Assembly: GCF_011074885.1 (NCBI RefSeq)
Contig: NC_054690.1
Coordinates: forward strand, 2,795,001-2,859,000
From: Brettanomyces bruxellensis
Lineage: Eukaryota > Ascomycota > Pichiomycetes > Pichiales > Pichiaceae
Direction: 5' to 3'
Length of the DNA stretch: 64,000 nucleotides
Shown here: in pieces, positions 30,059 through 39,634 of the stretch
How the letters are laid out: every line of letters starts with the position of its first letter
Numbering within the stretch: the stretch's first letter is position 1
The notes under the pieces: generated by a model
Databases searched by the model: none
Told to the model about the DNA's origin: nothing
What the model saw: only the letters and a program-made list of their open reading frames with translations
Position numbers and translations under genes: made by a program

Positions 30059-31279
30059 TTAAGCAAACTTTCCCTCGATCTGACTAATGTAGCTACCAAA
30101 TCTAGAAATGAATGCCTCAGCCTTCTTTTTGGAGTCATAAACCTTGTCGTTGCAGGTTAATTCAACATTAACGGCAGTTGCCGGAGTGGATGATTTCTTG
30201 ACTGGCTTTTGCTCGTATGGCTCAAAATCGAAATCATCAATGATTTCATCTGTAGCCGTTGGTTTGGATGGAACCACACTGATGCTGTAGTTAACCTTGA
30301 ACCTTTCCGCATTTCTTGGAGGAGCAATCAAATCCTCAAATAGAGGATCAATGAGATCTGAAGAGGCATAGTTCTTTGTAGCGTATGCAGCAGTTTCTGC
30401 CTTTGCCACAGCACTTGCAATCAACTTAGAAAGAACCTTAGGGGGAATCTCCTTTGAAATGATGAATTCACCCTTAACCAATGTTGGTTGTTTGACTGGC
30501 TTCTTCGTCTCTGGTGCAGCCTTCTCCCCAGCAGCCTCCTTGGCTTCGTCCTTTGCTGGTTCCTCGACCTCTTTACTAGCTAATTCTATGTGAGAGAGAT
30601 CTAATTTCTCACTATCTGCTATGAAAGAAGCAATTCTGGTGTTTTCCTCTGCTGGTATTTTACCCAAATAAGCGAGCACATCACCCTTAAGAATTTTGCC
30701 GTTAGGACCTGTTGCGGTGATCTTACTAAGAGCATCTTCCCGTGAAATCCCTTCTCTGGCTAGCATAAATTCAACAGATGGGAAAAAGACTTGATCTGGA
30801 TTAGCCTTACCACCCGTAACACTATTCGAAGATGCCTTTGGAGCTGGTGTAGGTTCAGCAGCTGCAGGCTTGGAGGTATCAGCAGCAGCAGGCTCTGGTG
30901 CAGAAGCGGCATCAAGAGCGGGATACTTTAGAGTTGCTAAATCATCAGATTGGTCACAAATAAATGCAATTGGAGCTCCGACTTTAACATCATTTGTGCC
31001 CCCAGGAACTATGATTTTTGCAAGCTTACCGTCATCCCCAGCATCAACTGACATTGTGGCTTTATCTGTCTCAACATCTAAAAGCTCATCTCCAGCACTG
31101 AAATCATCACCCTCTTTGACTTTCCAGGCAACAACACCACCCACATCCATTGTAGGAGACATGGCTGGCATTTTGAAAATCGTTGCATCTAATTTCATCA
31201 ATGTTGTACTGAAAGTACGGCGACTCAATGAAATCTTCGCCAAACTTCTTGAAGCCTGTAGATTGATAATTCTGAACAT
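30059..31279 (-). CDS. PDX1: pyruvate dehydrogenase complex protein X (E3-binding protein)
   Basis: 406 aa. A mitochondrial presequence (MFRIINLQASRSLAKISLSRRTFSTTL) precedes a lipoyl domain at about 30-105, with the lipoylated Lys in DVETDKATMSVDA (K73). A Pro/Ala-rich linker follows. Then comes a peripheral subunit-binding domain (VFFPSVEFMLAREGISREDALSKI...GRILKGDVLAYLG type) at about 163-208. The C-terminal half lacks the HxxxDG catalytic motif of E2 acyltransferase, which identifies Pdx1 rather than Lat1. Pdx1 tethers E3 (Lpd1) to the E2 core in the matrix. It is divergent from NOC3. Confidence 0.93.
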   Translation of the reverse strand: MFRIINLQASRSLAKISLSRRTFSTTLMKLDATIFKMPAMSPTMDVGGVVAWKVKEGDDFSAGDELLDVETDKATMSVDAGDDGKLAKIIVPGGTNDVKVGAPIAFICDQSDDLATLKYPALDAASAPEPAAADTSKPAAAEPTPAPKASSNSVTGGKANPDQVFFPSVEFMLAREGISREDALSKITATGPNGKILKGDVLAYLGKIPAEENTRIASFIADSEKLDLSHIELASKEVEEPAKDEAKEAAGEKAAPETKKPVKQPTLVKGEFIISKEIPPKVLSKLIASAVAKAETAAYATKNYASSDLIDPLFEDLIAPPRNAERFKVNYSISVVPSKPTATDEIIDDFDFEPYEQKPVKKSSTPATAVNVELTCNDKVYDSKKKAEAFISRFGSYISQIEGKFA

Positions 31280-32050
31280 TTTTGTATAAAGAAAGCTTTT
31301 CTCCCGGATACAGCAGGGTTCACCAACAAATAGAGCGTTTGAAAATTGTAGCTGAATTCACGTCGGTACTTAAAATTACGCGCCTGTGAAATGTCAATTG
31401 CAATCAAATTGTAGAAATGATATATCAATCAGCATAAAACCATAGAAAATAAAGAAAAAAAATAGGGTAAGGAGAAAGAAAAGGAGTTTGCAAACAGAAC
31501 GGGTTACGAGATGCTATCAACTGTAGTAATGGCCATGTAACAAAATTTTAAGAGGGAGAAAAAATTAAAAAAATCAATGAAGAATGGAAGATCGGAGAAA
31601 GATAATAAAAGATCACAAAGACAAGTATTTCACACAATAAAATAAAGCACAGGCAGCCGATTTTCATACAATTCCCCGACAAATGTAATAAACTTAATGT
31701 AAATGATCGGGCTGTGTGGTGGGAAAATGCGGGTCACTGCGGTGTAGTCGGATATTCCTATTCACGGATTTGTATACTCCGTTGTGGGGAAATGCTGGGA
31801 AAATAGTGGGGATACTTTCATTTGTAAGGATGTGTATGGGACAAAAATTTTAGGGGAAAAAAAGCTGAAGGCATCCGTACATTGTTGATCTGAATTTTTT
31901 TCACTTAAAATTTTTCTCCTACTTTATACCGATTTGTAGTCTGAAGAATATATAATACGTATTATTAGATATAGATTGTACCTACCGAGGATTCATCCGA
32001 ATATCATTAGATATTTAATCATATACTCAGAAGGGATTTTATTATTTGTC
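31280..32050. other. divergent promoter PDX1 / NOC3
   Basis: 771 bp. A purine-rich stretch (31440-31600) is followed by a GC-richer segment (31700-31830). Two RRPE-like AAAAATTTT/AAAATTTTT motifs at 31843-31851 and 31907-31915 lie near NOC3 (listed separately). Confidence 0.5.
31843..31915. promoter_or_regulatory. pair of RRPE-like elements upstream of NOC3
   Basis: AAAAATTTT at 31843-31851 and AAAATTTTT at 31907-31915, about 135-210 bp before the NOC3 ATG. RRPE (AAAAATTTT) is the Stb3-bound element of ribosome-biogenesis genes in yeasts. AT-rich background makes chance matches possible. Confidence 0.4.
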
Positions 32051-34126
32051 ATGGGAAAAAGGTCTAGAAAAGAAACTTTCATAGCGGCGAAGCGTCCTAA
32101 GAATGGAAATGATCCTTTATCTGAGTCAAATGTATTCGCCGAGCTTGCGAATGATTCTCGTGGTGATGACGCACTATCTGTAGGATCAAGAAGACATCAT
32201 AATATGTATAAGGAGGATGCTAATAAGATTGAAGATTATGAGTTGACTCCTAGAAGTTTCAAGGGAGTTAGCAGTGATGCTACTGAAGGTTTACCTGTGA
32301 AGACAGCGGATGGTGGTTTAAAACGTATTGTTCTGAAAGACAGTGATTCAGAGAACGAAGCTAACGAAGTGGAGTCGGAAAAGAGTGATGAAGATAATGA
32401 TATTGCGCCATTTGATGGAAATGAAAATGTGCCAGATTATGATGAAGCAAATGATGAAGACTATAAAGAATTGTCCCCGGAAACTAGGGAAAAAAAGATT
32501 AAGGAGGATATCGCTCAAATGGCTGAGAGCTTGATGGAAAATCCAGAAGATAATGTTCTCCTCTTTGCAAAATTATTACGAATGATGTCCTCGCATGTGC
32601 CCTCCACCGCAAAGCTTTCCCTTCTATCGGTTGTTCCAGTTTTTAAGAGTATATGTCCCTCCTATAAAGTCAGGCCATTAACAGATGCCGAAAAGCACGA
32701 AAAGATGTCAAATGATGTTCAAAAAGTTCGCTTTTTTGAACAGAACCTTGTGCGTTACTATAGGAAATACTTGGATGTTCTCTCCTTACATTCATTAAAA
32801 TTCAGTACTTCGCCGAAAGCCACTGATTTGGACATCGTGCTTGGAATTTTGTCTACACGTGCTGCATGTCAATTGGCATCGCCTCTTAGGTTTTTCAATT
32901 TCAGGTCAGATCTTATGAGGATTTTAATTCGTAGGATTATGCACAAACCTGCGAGTGCTGCTGAATATGATGTTTTTAAAGAATGTGTAAAAACATTGGA
33001 GGCACTTTTAGTTGAGGATGTTGATTTGGGTAGTATATCTCTAGATATTTCGAGGATGTTGTCGAGATCAATCAGACGCCGAAATATGAAAGTGGATGAG
33101 AGTGTTGTTAATATATTTCTTTCGTTAACAGTTTTGAGAGATTATGATCCTCATGCTTCAGCTGAGGAGAAAGAAAAAAAGATCAAGCTGAAAAGAAAAG
33201 AGAAGGTATTCTTGACGAAAAAGCAAAGAAAGGAACTTAAAGAGAAGAAAAAGATTGAGAAGGAAATTAAAGATGCAGAGTTCAAAATAACTGCAGAAGA
33301 ACGAGAAAGATTTCAAGCAGAAATTCTAAGAACACTTCTTACCCTATATTTGGAAATACTCCGAAGTAGACCTGAAAAGCTTATGGCCCCTGTTTTAGAA
33401 GGTATTTCAAAATATGGTCGTCAAGTGAACCTTGATATGATTGGTGATTTCTTACAAGTTCTTCGAGAGATTTCACATGATTTACTTGATTCTTCGAATG
33501 ACAATATTATGTTTCTTAACGCTTCTCAAACTCGACAAGTATTGTTGTGTGTTATTACCTCATTTTCCCTTCTTTCATATCTTCCATCAAAAAGAGTTCA
33601 TCTGGACTTGAACAAATTTGTAGAATACCTTTATGGGTTGTTGCCCTTGCTTTCCGAAGATGCTGAAATTGAATTTTCATACAAAACCTTGAGACTCATG
33701 GATCCACTTGCTACAGACCTCAAAATGAAGCCATCGGTGAACATTTCCACTGAGGCAGAGCTTTTGCTCAAGGGGTTAAACGCTATTTTCTTTAAGTCGA
33801 GATCCGGATCACAAGCCCGTTCATTGGCTTTTACTAAAAGATTGTACACTGCAATGCTTCAGTTCCCTGATAAGAGTACCATCGCAGTAATGAAATTCAT
33901 TGGCAAATTGATATCGAGATATGATGATATTGTCAGTTTATATACAACAGAAGATAGGATTCAGAATGGTGTCTATCGACCATATGCGGAAACCATTGAA
34001 GGAGCTAATACTGAGGTTGCCGTTCTTTGGGAGAATTTGCTTTTAGAAAAGCATTATAATCCAACGATCGCAATGGGTGCCAGAGCCCTAATTAATAGAG
34101 CAAAAAAAGAGCCAGGTTTTATGTAA
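32051..34126 (+). CDS. NOC3: nucleolar complex protein Noc3
   Basis: 691 aa from ATG 32051 (MGKRSRKETF); the frame opens at 31976 without an ATG. The N-terminal ~170 residues are charged, with acidic runs (DSDSENEANEVESEKSDEDND). A NOC3-type domain begins at EDIAQMAESLMENPEDNVLLFAKLLRMM and includes VFKSICPSYKVRPLTDAEKHEKMS and LRFFEQ-like VRFFEQNLVRYYRKYL. A Lys-rich coiled coil (KEKKIKLKRKEKVFLTKKQRKELKEKKK) follows at about 380-415, then the CBF/Mak21-related C-terminal domain ending IAMGARALINRAKKEPGF. Noc3 works with Noc2 in nuclear export of pre-60S particles and is also linked to replication initiation. S. cerevisiae Noc3 is 663 aa, so the length fits. Confidence 0.93.
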   Translation: MGKRSRKETFIAAKRPKNGNDPLSESNVFAELANDSRGDDALSVGSRRHHNMYKEDANKIEDYELTPRSFKGVSSDATEGLPVKTADGGLKRIVLKDSDSENEANEVESEKSDEDNDIAPFDGNENVPDYDEANDEDYKELSPETREKKIKEDIAQMAESLMENPEDNVLLFAKLLRMMSSHVPSTAKLSLLSVVPVFKSICPSYKVRPLTDAEKHEKMSNDVQKVRFFEQNLVRYYRKYLDVLSLHSLKFSTSPKATDLDIVLGILSTRAACQLASPLRFFNFRSDLMRILIRRIMHKPASAAEYDVFKECVKTLEALLVEDVDLGSISLDISRMLSRSIRRRNMKVDESVVNIFLSLTVLRDYDPHASAEEKEKKIKLKRKEKVFLTKKQRKELKEKKKIEKEIKDAEFKITAEERERFQAEILRTLLTLYLEILRSRPEKLMAPVLEGISKYGRQVNLDMIGDFLQVLREISHDLLDSSNDNIMFLNASQTRQVLLCVITSFSLLSYLPSKRVHLDLNKFVEYLYGLLPLLSEDAEIEFSYKTLRLMDPLATDLKMKPSVNISTEAELLLKGLNAIFFKSRSGSQARSLAFTKRLYTAMLQFPDKSTIAVMKFIGKLISRYDDIVSLYTTEDRIQNGVYRPYAETIEGANTEVAVLWENLLLEKHYNPTIAMGARALINRAKKEPGFM

Positions 34127-34345
34127 CTTTTCTAATTTCAATTATAGATAAATATTTCACGCTTAACGGAAGCATGCAAATTACAGAGGCATATTTCAAA
34201 AATAGGCTTGTTACTTCAATTTATATATCCTTGTCTTCATAAGATTATGTCCCAGCCTGTTTATCTATAGAGTGAAAGGGGAAAAAGTTCATATGTATTT
34301 AAATGGTTTATTTGAATATGACGCCGTGTACATAATTAATGATAA

Positions 34346-36751
34346 TCACCGTACACGAGTATTGCTATTCAGCTGTCTTCTTTTAACTTCATCATCTTCC
34401 TCCAGATTTATGTACGACAACCCAAAGTCATTCGAAACCATCTTATCAGCCTCTCTCTTTCCTGAAATGAAAGAATTTGGCCTAGAACGTTGGCTATACG
34501 TATCATCAACACCAGTTCTTGGTCTACGACGACCAAAAGAAAAGCAAGGTTTCCTAATTGGTACTGAGGATGAAAGTGATTGTGTGTTTTGTTTACGGCC
34601 AAATGAGTCACGCCTTGCAAATTTGTGCTGAACAGGTGTATGGAAACTTTTTCTTTGATGAGGAGGTACGTATTTGTGAAGTACTGGGGAACCAAGTAAG
34701 TGACCATGTGTGTCCGAAGATTCAATGGCGCACTCATCAGAAAATTTCTGTGATAATTTGTCGATATCCGGTGAATCAAATTCTTCATCACACACAGAGT
34801 GATTAGTTTCGATTGCGTCGTTATTGTTTCTTCCCGCACCACCTTCCTCGAACATGAAGAGATCGTCATCATCAATAGCAAATTCTTCGGATTGTGGTAT
34901 GGGCTGAGACTCCTTGTGTGATTTCAAGATTGATGGAGGTGTAGGAGGCCGGCATCTCATGTTTGGAGGAATGTATTTTCCATTCGGACTACTGAAGTTC
35001 ATCACAGGTACCTTTATAGACCTGGACAATGATGAAGTTGGATATTGATGACTTGCCGGAATATTCCTTGGATTCAAATCTCCATCTAAGTCGTATTTTT
35101 TATTTCTGAACGAATATCGTGTCGAAGCAACCTTTTTTCTTCTTCCTTGGACTCTGTTTCCATTTCTATATCTATCCGAGTATTGTATATGTTTATTTCT
35201 TCTTTGTTTCCAGGCTCTGTTTCTATGAGTATCACCCGAGGTGTTGTTATAATATCTTCTTTCATACTCACGAGCACGATGATCGAATTTTCTATGCTGA
35301 TTTGTTTTCCGCATGTAGTGATCAAAAACAGAATGAGGAGTAAAGAAGTCTTCCCTGGCAAATGGTGATTGTTTATCAAATGTATTCTCTAATGGTTTCT
35401 TGATAACTCTACCATCACTGGAACGATCCCTGTGCCTAATTCCAGTAGGAATGTTAATTGGTTTTCTGTAATGTGGAAACCGACCCTTTGGAACCACATA
35501 TATATCCTTTTTCAAATTTTTTTTAGCTCTCTCTGTTGCTTCCACTTCCAGTATTGTATCTGGGATATTTCTTTCAATAGTCAAATGATCTTGTTTTGAG
35601 GCTGGATCATGCTTTTCAGAATTGAGATTCTTCAAGTGTGAGGTCAATAAGCTATGTTCAGGAGCGGACTTTGGAATAAACTGACCAAGTTCTAGTTCCC
35701 TTTCATTTCTTTTTTGATGCTCAGTTGGAAGTTCTAATGGAATAAATTGTTCCTTCCGTATAGAATTCTCTTCAAATGGTTTTGTAGCTTCTTTCATCTT
35801 TGCTTCCTCTTCTGCCTCTTCCTCTTCCTCGAATTCATAATCATACGTCAAAACTTCGATCTTTTTCAAAGCATCTTTCATCTGTTCTAAGCTCCTGTTC
35901 TCTGGGTCTATTGTAAGACTATGTCTCAGAATTCCAAAAAGATCATAACTCATTGTTGGAAATATGTCAAATAAAGTTTCTCTATTAGCCGCAAAATATA
36001 AGAATAGTTTGTCCTTTGAATCTGCAGCTCTAAATGGACTCTTTCCAAAAACAATGTTTAGAAGACATATTCCCATCGACCATAGATCGACTTTATCTGC
36101 TCTATATTCGTCGCTATCGTTGTGCTCTAAAAGCTCAGGTGCCATGTACCTTTCACTCCCAACGTCAAAATCCTTGCACCAAAGATGATCCGTTGCCAAT
36201 CCAAAATCGGTTAGCTTTATTGACCAGTCCTCGGCAATCAAAATATTTTCCGGCTTGATGTCCCTATGATATACACCCATTTTGTGGCAATGTTCCACGG
36301 CATTTACTAACTGCATAAAAACATCCACGACATCCCTGGTCGAAACAGGAGCAATTCCAAGTTGAATGGCATCATGCAAATCTCCCCTTAGAACGTATTC
36401 CATGACAATATAAGTATCAAAATTATCAATAAGACAGGTGATATTCGGATGTCTTCCGACCTTCTTTAACATTCTTACTTCTTCTTGTGTTTCCCTTAGA
36501 ATTAATTCTTTATCAAGTTTCGGATGTTCAATCGGAGCATTTGCATAGTTTGATTTCCCATCTGCCCCTTCAAATGCCTTAAAGTCTTCCATCGAGGATG
36601 TATTATATTTTAATGCCACTAACATATTTTTTTTTTTGGTATCTTTTGCCAGAGAGACAACGCCAAAAGAACCTTCATTGATTCCTTCAACCCTAAGATA
36701 CCGATCCTTAAGTAATTTCCCTTCTAGAAAGCTTTTATAGTCTAAATTCAT
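34346..36751 (-). CDS. KSP1: Ser/Thr protein kinase, Ksp1-like
   Basis: 801 aa. The kinase domain spans about residues 18-295: glycine loop INEGSFGVVSLAKD (24-37), Lys in VALKY (K48), catalytic loop YHRDIKPENILI (161-172), TDFGLA (181-186) and GSERYMAPE (198-206). The opening MNLDYKSFLEGKLLKDRYLRVEGI and the block KLFLYFAANRETLFDIFPTMSYDLFGILRHSLTIDPENR closely match Ksp1. An acidic EEEEEAEEEA run follows, then about 480 residues of disordered Arg/Ser/Asn-rich tail. Ksp1 is a PKA-linked kinase that promotes filamentous growth and restrains autophagy through TORC1. It is shorter than S. cerevisiae Ksp1 (about 1030 aa), mostly in the tail. It is convergent with NOC3. Confidence 0.9.
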   Translation of the reverse strand: MNLDYKSFLEGKLLKDRYLRVEGINEGSFGVVSLAKDTKKKNMLVALKYNTSSMEDFKAFEGADGKSNYANAPIEHPKLDKELILRETQEEVRMLKKVGRHPNITCLIDNFDTYIVMEYVLRGDLHDAIQLGIAPVSTRDVVDVFMQLVNAVEHCHKMGVYHRDIKPENILIAEDWSIKLTDFGLATDHLWCKDFDVGSERYMAPELLEHNDSDEYRADKVDLWSMGICLLNIVFGKSPFRAADSKDKLFLYFAANRETLFDIFPTMSYDLFGILRHSLTIDPENRSLEQMKDALKKIEVLTYDYEFEEEEEAEEEAKMKEATKPFEENSIRKEQFIPLELPTEHQKRNERELELGQFIPKSAPEHSLLTSHLKNLNSEKHDPASKQDHLTIERNIPDTILEVEATERAKKNLKKDIYVVPKGRFPHYRKPINIPTGIRHRDRSSDGRVIKKPLENTFDKQSPFAREDFFTPHSVFDHYMRKTNQHRKFDHRAREYERRYYNNTSGDTHRNRAWKQRRNKHIQYSDRYRNGNRVQGRRKKVASTRYSFRNKKYDLDGDLNPRNIPASHQYPTSSLSRSIKVPVMNFSSPNGKYIPPNMRCRPPTPPSILKSHKESQPIPQSEEFAIDDDDLFMFEEGGAGRNNNDAIETNHSVCDEEFDSPDIDKLSQKFSDECAIESSDTHGHLLGSPVLHKYVPPHQRKSFHTPVQHKFARRDSFGRKQNTQSLSSSVPIRKPCFSFGRRRPRTGVDDTYSQRSRPNSFISGKREADKMVSNDFGLSYINLEEDDEVKRRQLNSNTRVR

Positions 36752-37738
36752 GATGTTAGCTTTGATATATAGTGATGCTTTCTATTTTCAGTTGACTAAT
36801 ATAATTGATTATCCCTCGATGTAGCGGCTTGAGATCAGCTTGATGTATATTTATATTGTACAAGCGTGGGGATGGAAATTCTAGATCAGATTCCTTCACT
36901 TCGACTTCAAAAAGAAAGGTAAATACTGTTATAATCTTATTGGTTTTCAGAATTCATATATGTGTTTTTTACCTTAAGATTCCGGATGTCTTAATAGTTT
37001 CCCGCCAGCATGAAACAGAAGGGGATGATGGCCCAGCTAAAAGCAGATGTAATAGCCGACAAGTATTGCTGAGACTAATGATTCCAACTATTGATCTCGT
37101 TTTTAAAAAAAAAGTTTCCAAGCAGATATAACTTTTCCTTATATATTTACGGTGTGGCATATGTCATATGTTTCTAAGAGTTGTTGAGTTGAATATTGAA
37201 AAGACAAATCCAAATTGGAATAATTATCTCGAGGCCAAAAAAAAAATAAATAAATAAAAATAAAAATAAATCACAAAATAGTACCTACTATCTTTACCGG
37301 CAGATTCTAATATACTTTTACTTTATTTTCTGGTCTTAATTAATGCAAATGTCACCCGTTTTTGCACCATCACTTTCTCATATATTTTAGCCATGCTAAT
37401 ACCCTTACTTGTAATTTGGCAATATGTAAACAGTGTCAATATTTCATTTTAACATCGAAGTAGTATCACAAACACCTAAAACAAGGTACTTACTTTTTTC
37501 TTGTTAATACATAACACGGCAATCGACTAATAACAGGAAGATTGAACTTGCCGTCCAATTTCAAGCAGCTTGTTTCGAGTTCCACCGTCTTGCATAATAT
37601 ATATTTGTCCACAATATTATACATTTTTTTAATACGTCATGATCTTTGATAAATCGACTTGAAGGTTTTATGAATATCCTTTCCCAAAAAAAAAGTATGG
37701 AAATAAATTGCTTCAGTGCTTCCTCATCCGTCGCTATT
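36752..37738. other. intergenic KSP1 / STE12
   Basis: 987 bp upstream of KSP1 and downstream of STE12, both on the minus strand. It has A-rich tracts near 37238-37270. A plus-strand ORF at 36856-37131, or a short spliced variant from ATG 36872, is possible but unsupported. Nothing else is seen. Confidence 0.45.
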
Positions 37739-39634
37739 TTACGATTGGCGTTTATTTGACAATTCATCTGTCTTTGTTTCCCCAACATCCCTTGTTGTAC
37801 TCTCCAATTCTGCATTTTTGCCCAAGTCCAAATCCAAATCAAGGTGTCTTAGCGACGGGTTCAACAAATGGTTCTTTTTCGGCTTCTTAATACGGCCTCC
37901 CTCGACTGAATGTATCTTGTTTTGCGTTCTACTGCCAGTTACAGTGTTGATTGCTGGAGAGGTTGTGCTTCTTTTGCCCTCGTTAGAGCTTTTGATTGCA
38001 CTAAATGGTCGGCTGAACGGCAAAGTTGGAAAATCAGCAAAGTACGGAGAGGCTCCGTAGTAGTATCGTAAGTTGTCTCCAGCAGTATCAACCATAGGTG
38101 ACAAAACTGCAGAAAAAGTTGGCTCCCCACCAGCCGTCATTGTAGGCACTGTTAGGATCTGTTTTGTCTCGTTTTCGAAGTTTGCACTATCCTTGTCAAT
38201 ATTGCCTCTCAGACTCATGGCCGAGAGACCAGAGCTCGCAAGAGAAGACGCCCCAGGGACAAACGTGTACATGCATTGGGATTTTGTTTTGTCACTTCCT
38301 AGCTTTACTTCACTGTCCAGCTCCTCTGTGTGTTTTAAATCTGAAGAGTTTCGGCCTCTTTTCGTATCCATTTGGGACTGTGTAGTAAGCATTGCAAGTC
38401 CTGGAGAGCCCAAATGAGATGGCGAAGTGCCGGAATTCCACAAAGTACGTGGTGCATTTGGAGCAAAAGTTGACCATGGCAACCGTAAGTGTGCTGGAGT
38501 TGCAGTATTAAAAACAGGAACAACCGGGGTAGCCTGATCTAAAAGTAGATCATCCGATACACCCAAACCTTGTGGTGATATTAACCAAAGAGCTGGCTGA
38601 TCTGGCTGGAAAGCAGATGAAGGATTCTGTACATAAGTGAAATCATTACCCTCCGCCACTGAGCCAACTCCATCAACGTTGAATAGAAAAGGATCATTTT
38701 GAATATAATCCAATGGAAAATCTGGCGATGATTCGACCTCTGATTTTTCCTTTTCCAATTGTGTACTGTCCAGTTTAGAGGAAGACTCGGCCTTAACTTC
38801 AGAAGGTCGACCCTGCGTATCATTCGTCTTCAAATCATTCTCTAACTGCTTGTTATTCTCCACCGCTTCTGCCGCTGGATCTTCCTGAGTATCGCTAATA
38901 ATATAAATGAAGTCCTTTCCTGTTTGTGCAAGAATGTGTGAACGAAGTTGGGGAATAAGACCCTTGGAATGATCATAATGAAAACTTCTTGAAAACTTTG
39001 TATTTGAAACAGTAGCACCTGGAATTCCATTTAGCTCTCTTTCTAAATCACGAGCTAATGCATCCCGAAATAGTCTATCATGAGGTACACTAAACCAAAA
39101 AAATACTTTTTGCTTCTTCTGTGTACGAAGGCATTGGTTCCTATGTAAAAATCTGAGAAATTTTGATTTTGGCATTTCAAGAACAGCGGATGTTCCACAT
39201 TTCAGAGCCCTAAGATCACTAAAAATGCCCTCCTCAAGTTTCTTGCGATCGACAATCTTTCGTCCAAACAATTCAAGTTTGTACGCTACGGAACGAACTA
39301 TGTCTGTTCCTGTAATAAAGTAAAGATTGTTCCAATACACGCAAGAGACAAATCCCTCCTCTTTGTTCAAGTAATACCGTCTAATAACCTGATTTTCATG
39401 CCAGTTAACTGGCGCCGTTAGCAGAAAAAACTTAAGATCATGTATAATCTCAAGCAACTTTATTGTCTCTTCGGCTTCCATTCTCGTTAATTTTTCATCC
39501 GGCAAAAGCGTCGTGTTACTGTCGTCGACCTCGCAGTGAGTTATAACATCAGGATTAGATGTGACTTTGCGAGGTTTAACAGTTCCTTTCTTTGAATTAT
39601 CTGAATTTGTTGAGATCGAATGTTGGCTGATCAT
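37739..39634 (-). CDS. STE12: Ste12 transcription factor (STE-type homeodomain)
   Basis: 631 aa. The fungal STE DNA-binding domain covers about residues 55-205. It includes LKFFLLTAPVNWHENQVIRRYYLNKEEGFVSCVYWNNLYFITGTDIVR, the V-D-R-K-K-L-E-E-G-I-F-S-D-L-R block and LRTQKKQKVFFWFSVPHDRLF-DALARDLERE. The rest is Ser/Thr/Pro-rich and disordered, with many LSPM/SPG-type potential phosphosites. No C2H2 fingers follow, as in hemiascomycete Ste12. It activates mating and filamentation genes downstream of the MAP kinase cascade and binds TGAAACA pheromone response elements. Five such heptamers lie in the 2.2 kb upstream. Nearby KSP1 is also a filamentation gene in S. cerevisiae. Confidence 0.94.
   Translation of the reverse strand: MISQHSISTNSDNSKKGTVKPRKVTSNPDVITHCEVDDSNTTLLPDEKLTRMEAEETIKLLEIIHDLKFFLLTAPVNWHENQVIRRYYLNKEEGFVSCVYWNNLYFITGTDIVRSVAYKLELFGRKIVDRKKLEEGIFSDLRALKCGTSAVLEMPKSKFLRFLHRNQCLRTQKKQKVFFWFSVPHDRLFRDALARDLERELNGIPGATVSNTKFSRSFHYDHSKGLIPQLRSHILAQTGKDFIYIISDTQEDPAAEAVENNKQLENDLKTNDTQGRPSEVKAESSSKLDSTQLEKEKSEVESSPDFPLDYIQNDPFLFNVDGVGSVAEGNDFTYVQNPSSAFQPDQPALWLISPQGLGVSDDLLLDQATPVVPVFNTATPAHLRLPWSTFAPNAPRTLWNSGTSPSHLGSPGLAMLTTQSQMDTKRGRNSSDLKHTEELDSEVKLGSDKTKSQCMYTFVPGASSLASSGLSAMSLRGNIDKDSANFENETKQILTVPTMTAGGEPTFSAVLSPMVDTAGDNLRYYYGASPYFADFPTLPFSRPFSAIKSSNEGKRSTTSPAINTVTGSRTQNKIHSVEGGRIKKPKKNHLLNPSLRHLDLDLDLGKNAELESTTRDVGETKTDELSNKRQS

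Noticed and set aside
36856..37131. Possible small spliced gene, ATG 36872 with GTAAAT donor
   Set aside because: The first exon looks reasonable (MEILDQIPSLRLQKE), but there is no TACTAAC, several acceptors are possible, and no product is recognisable. Not supported enough to call.
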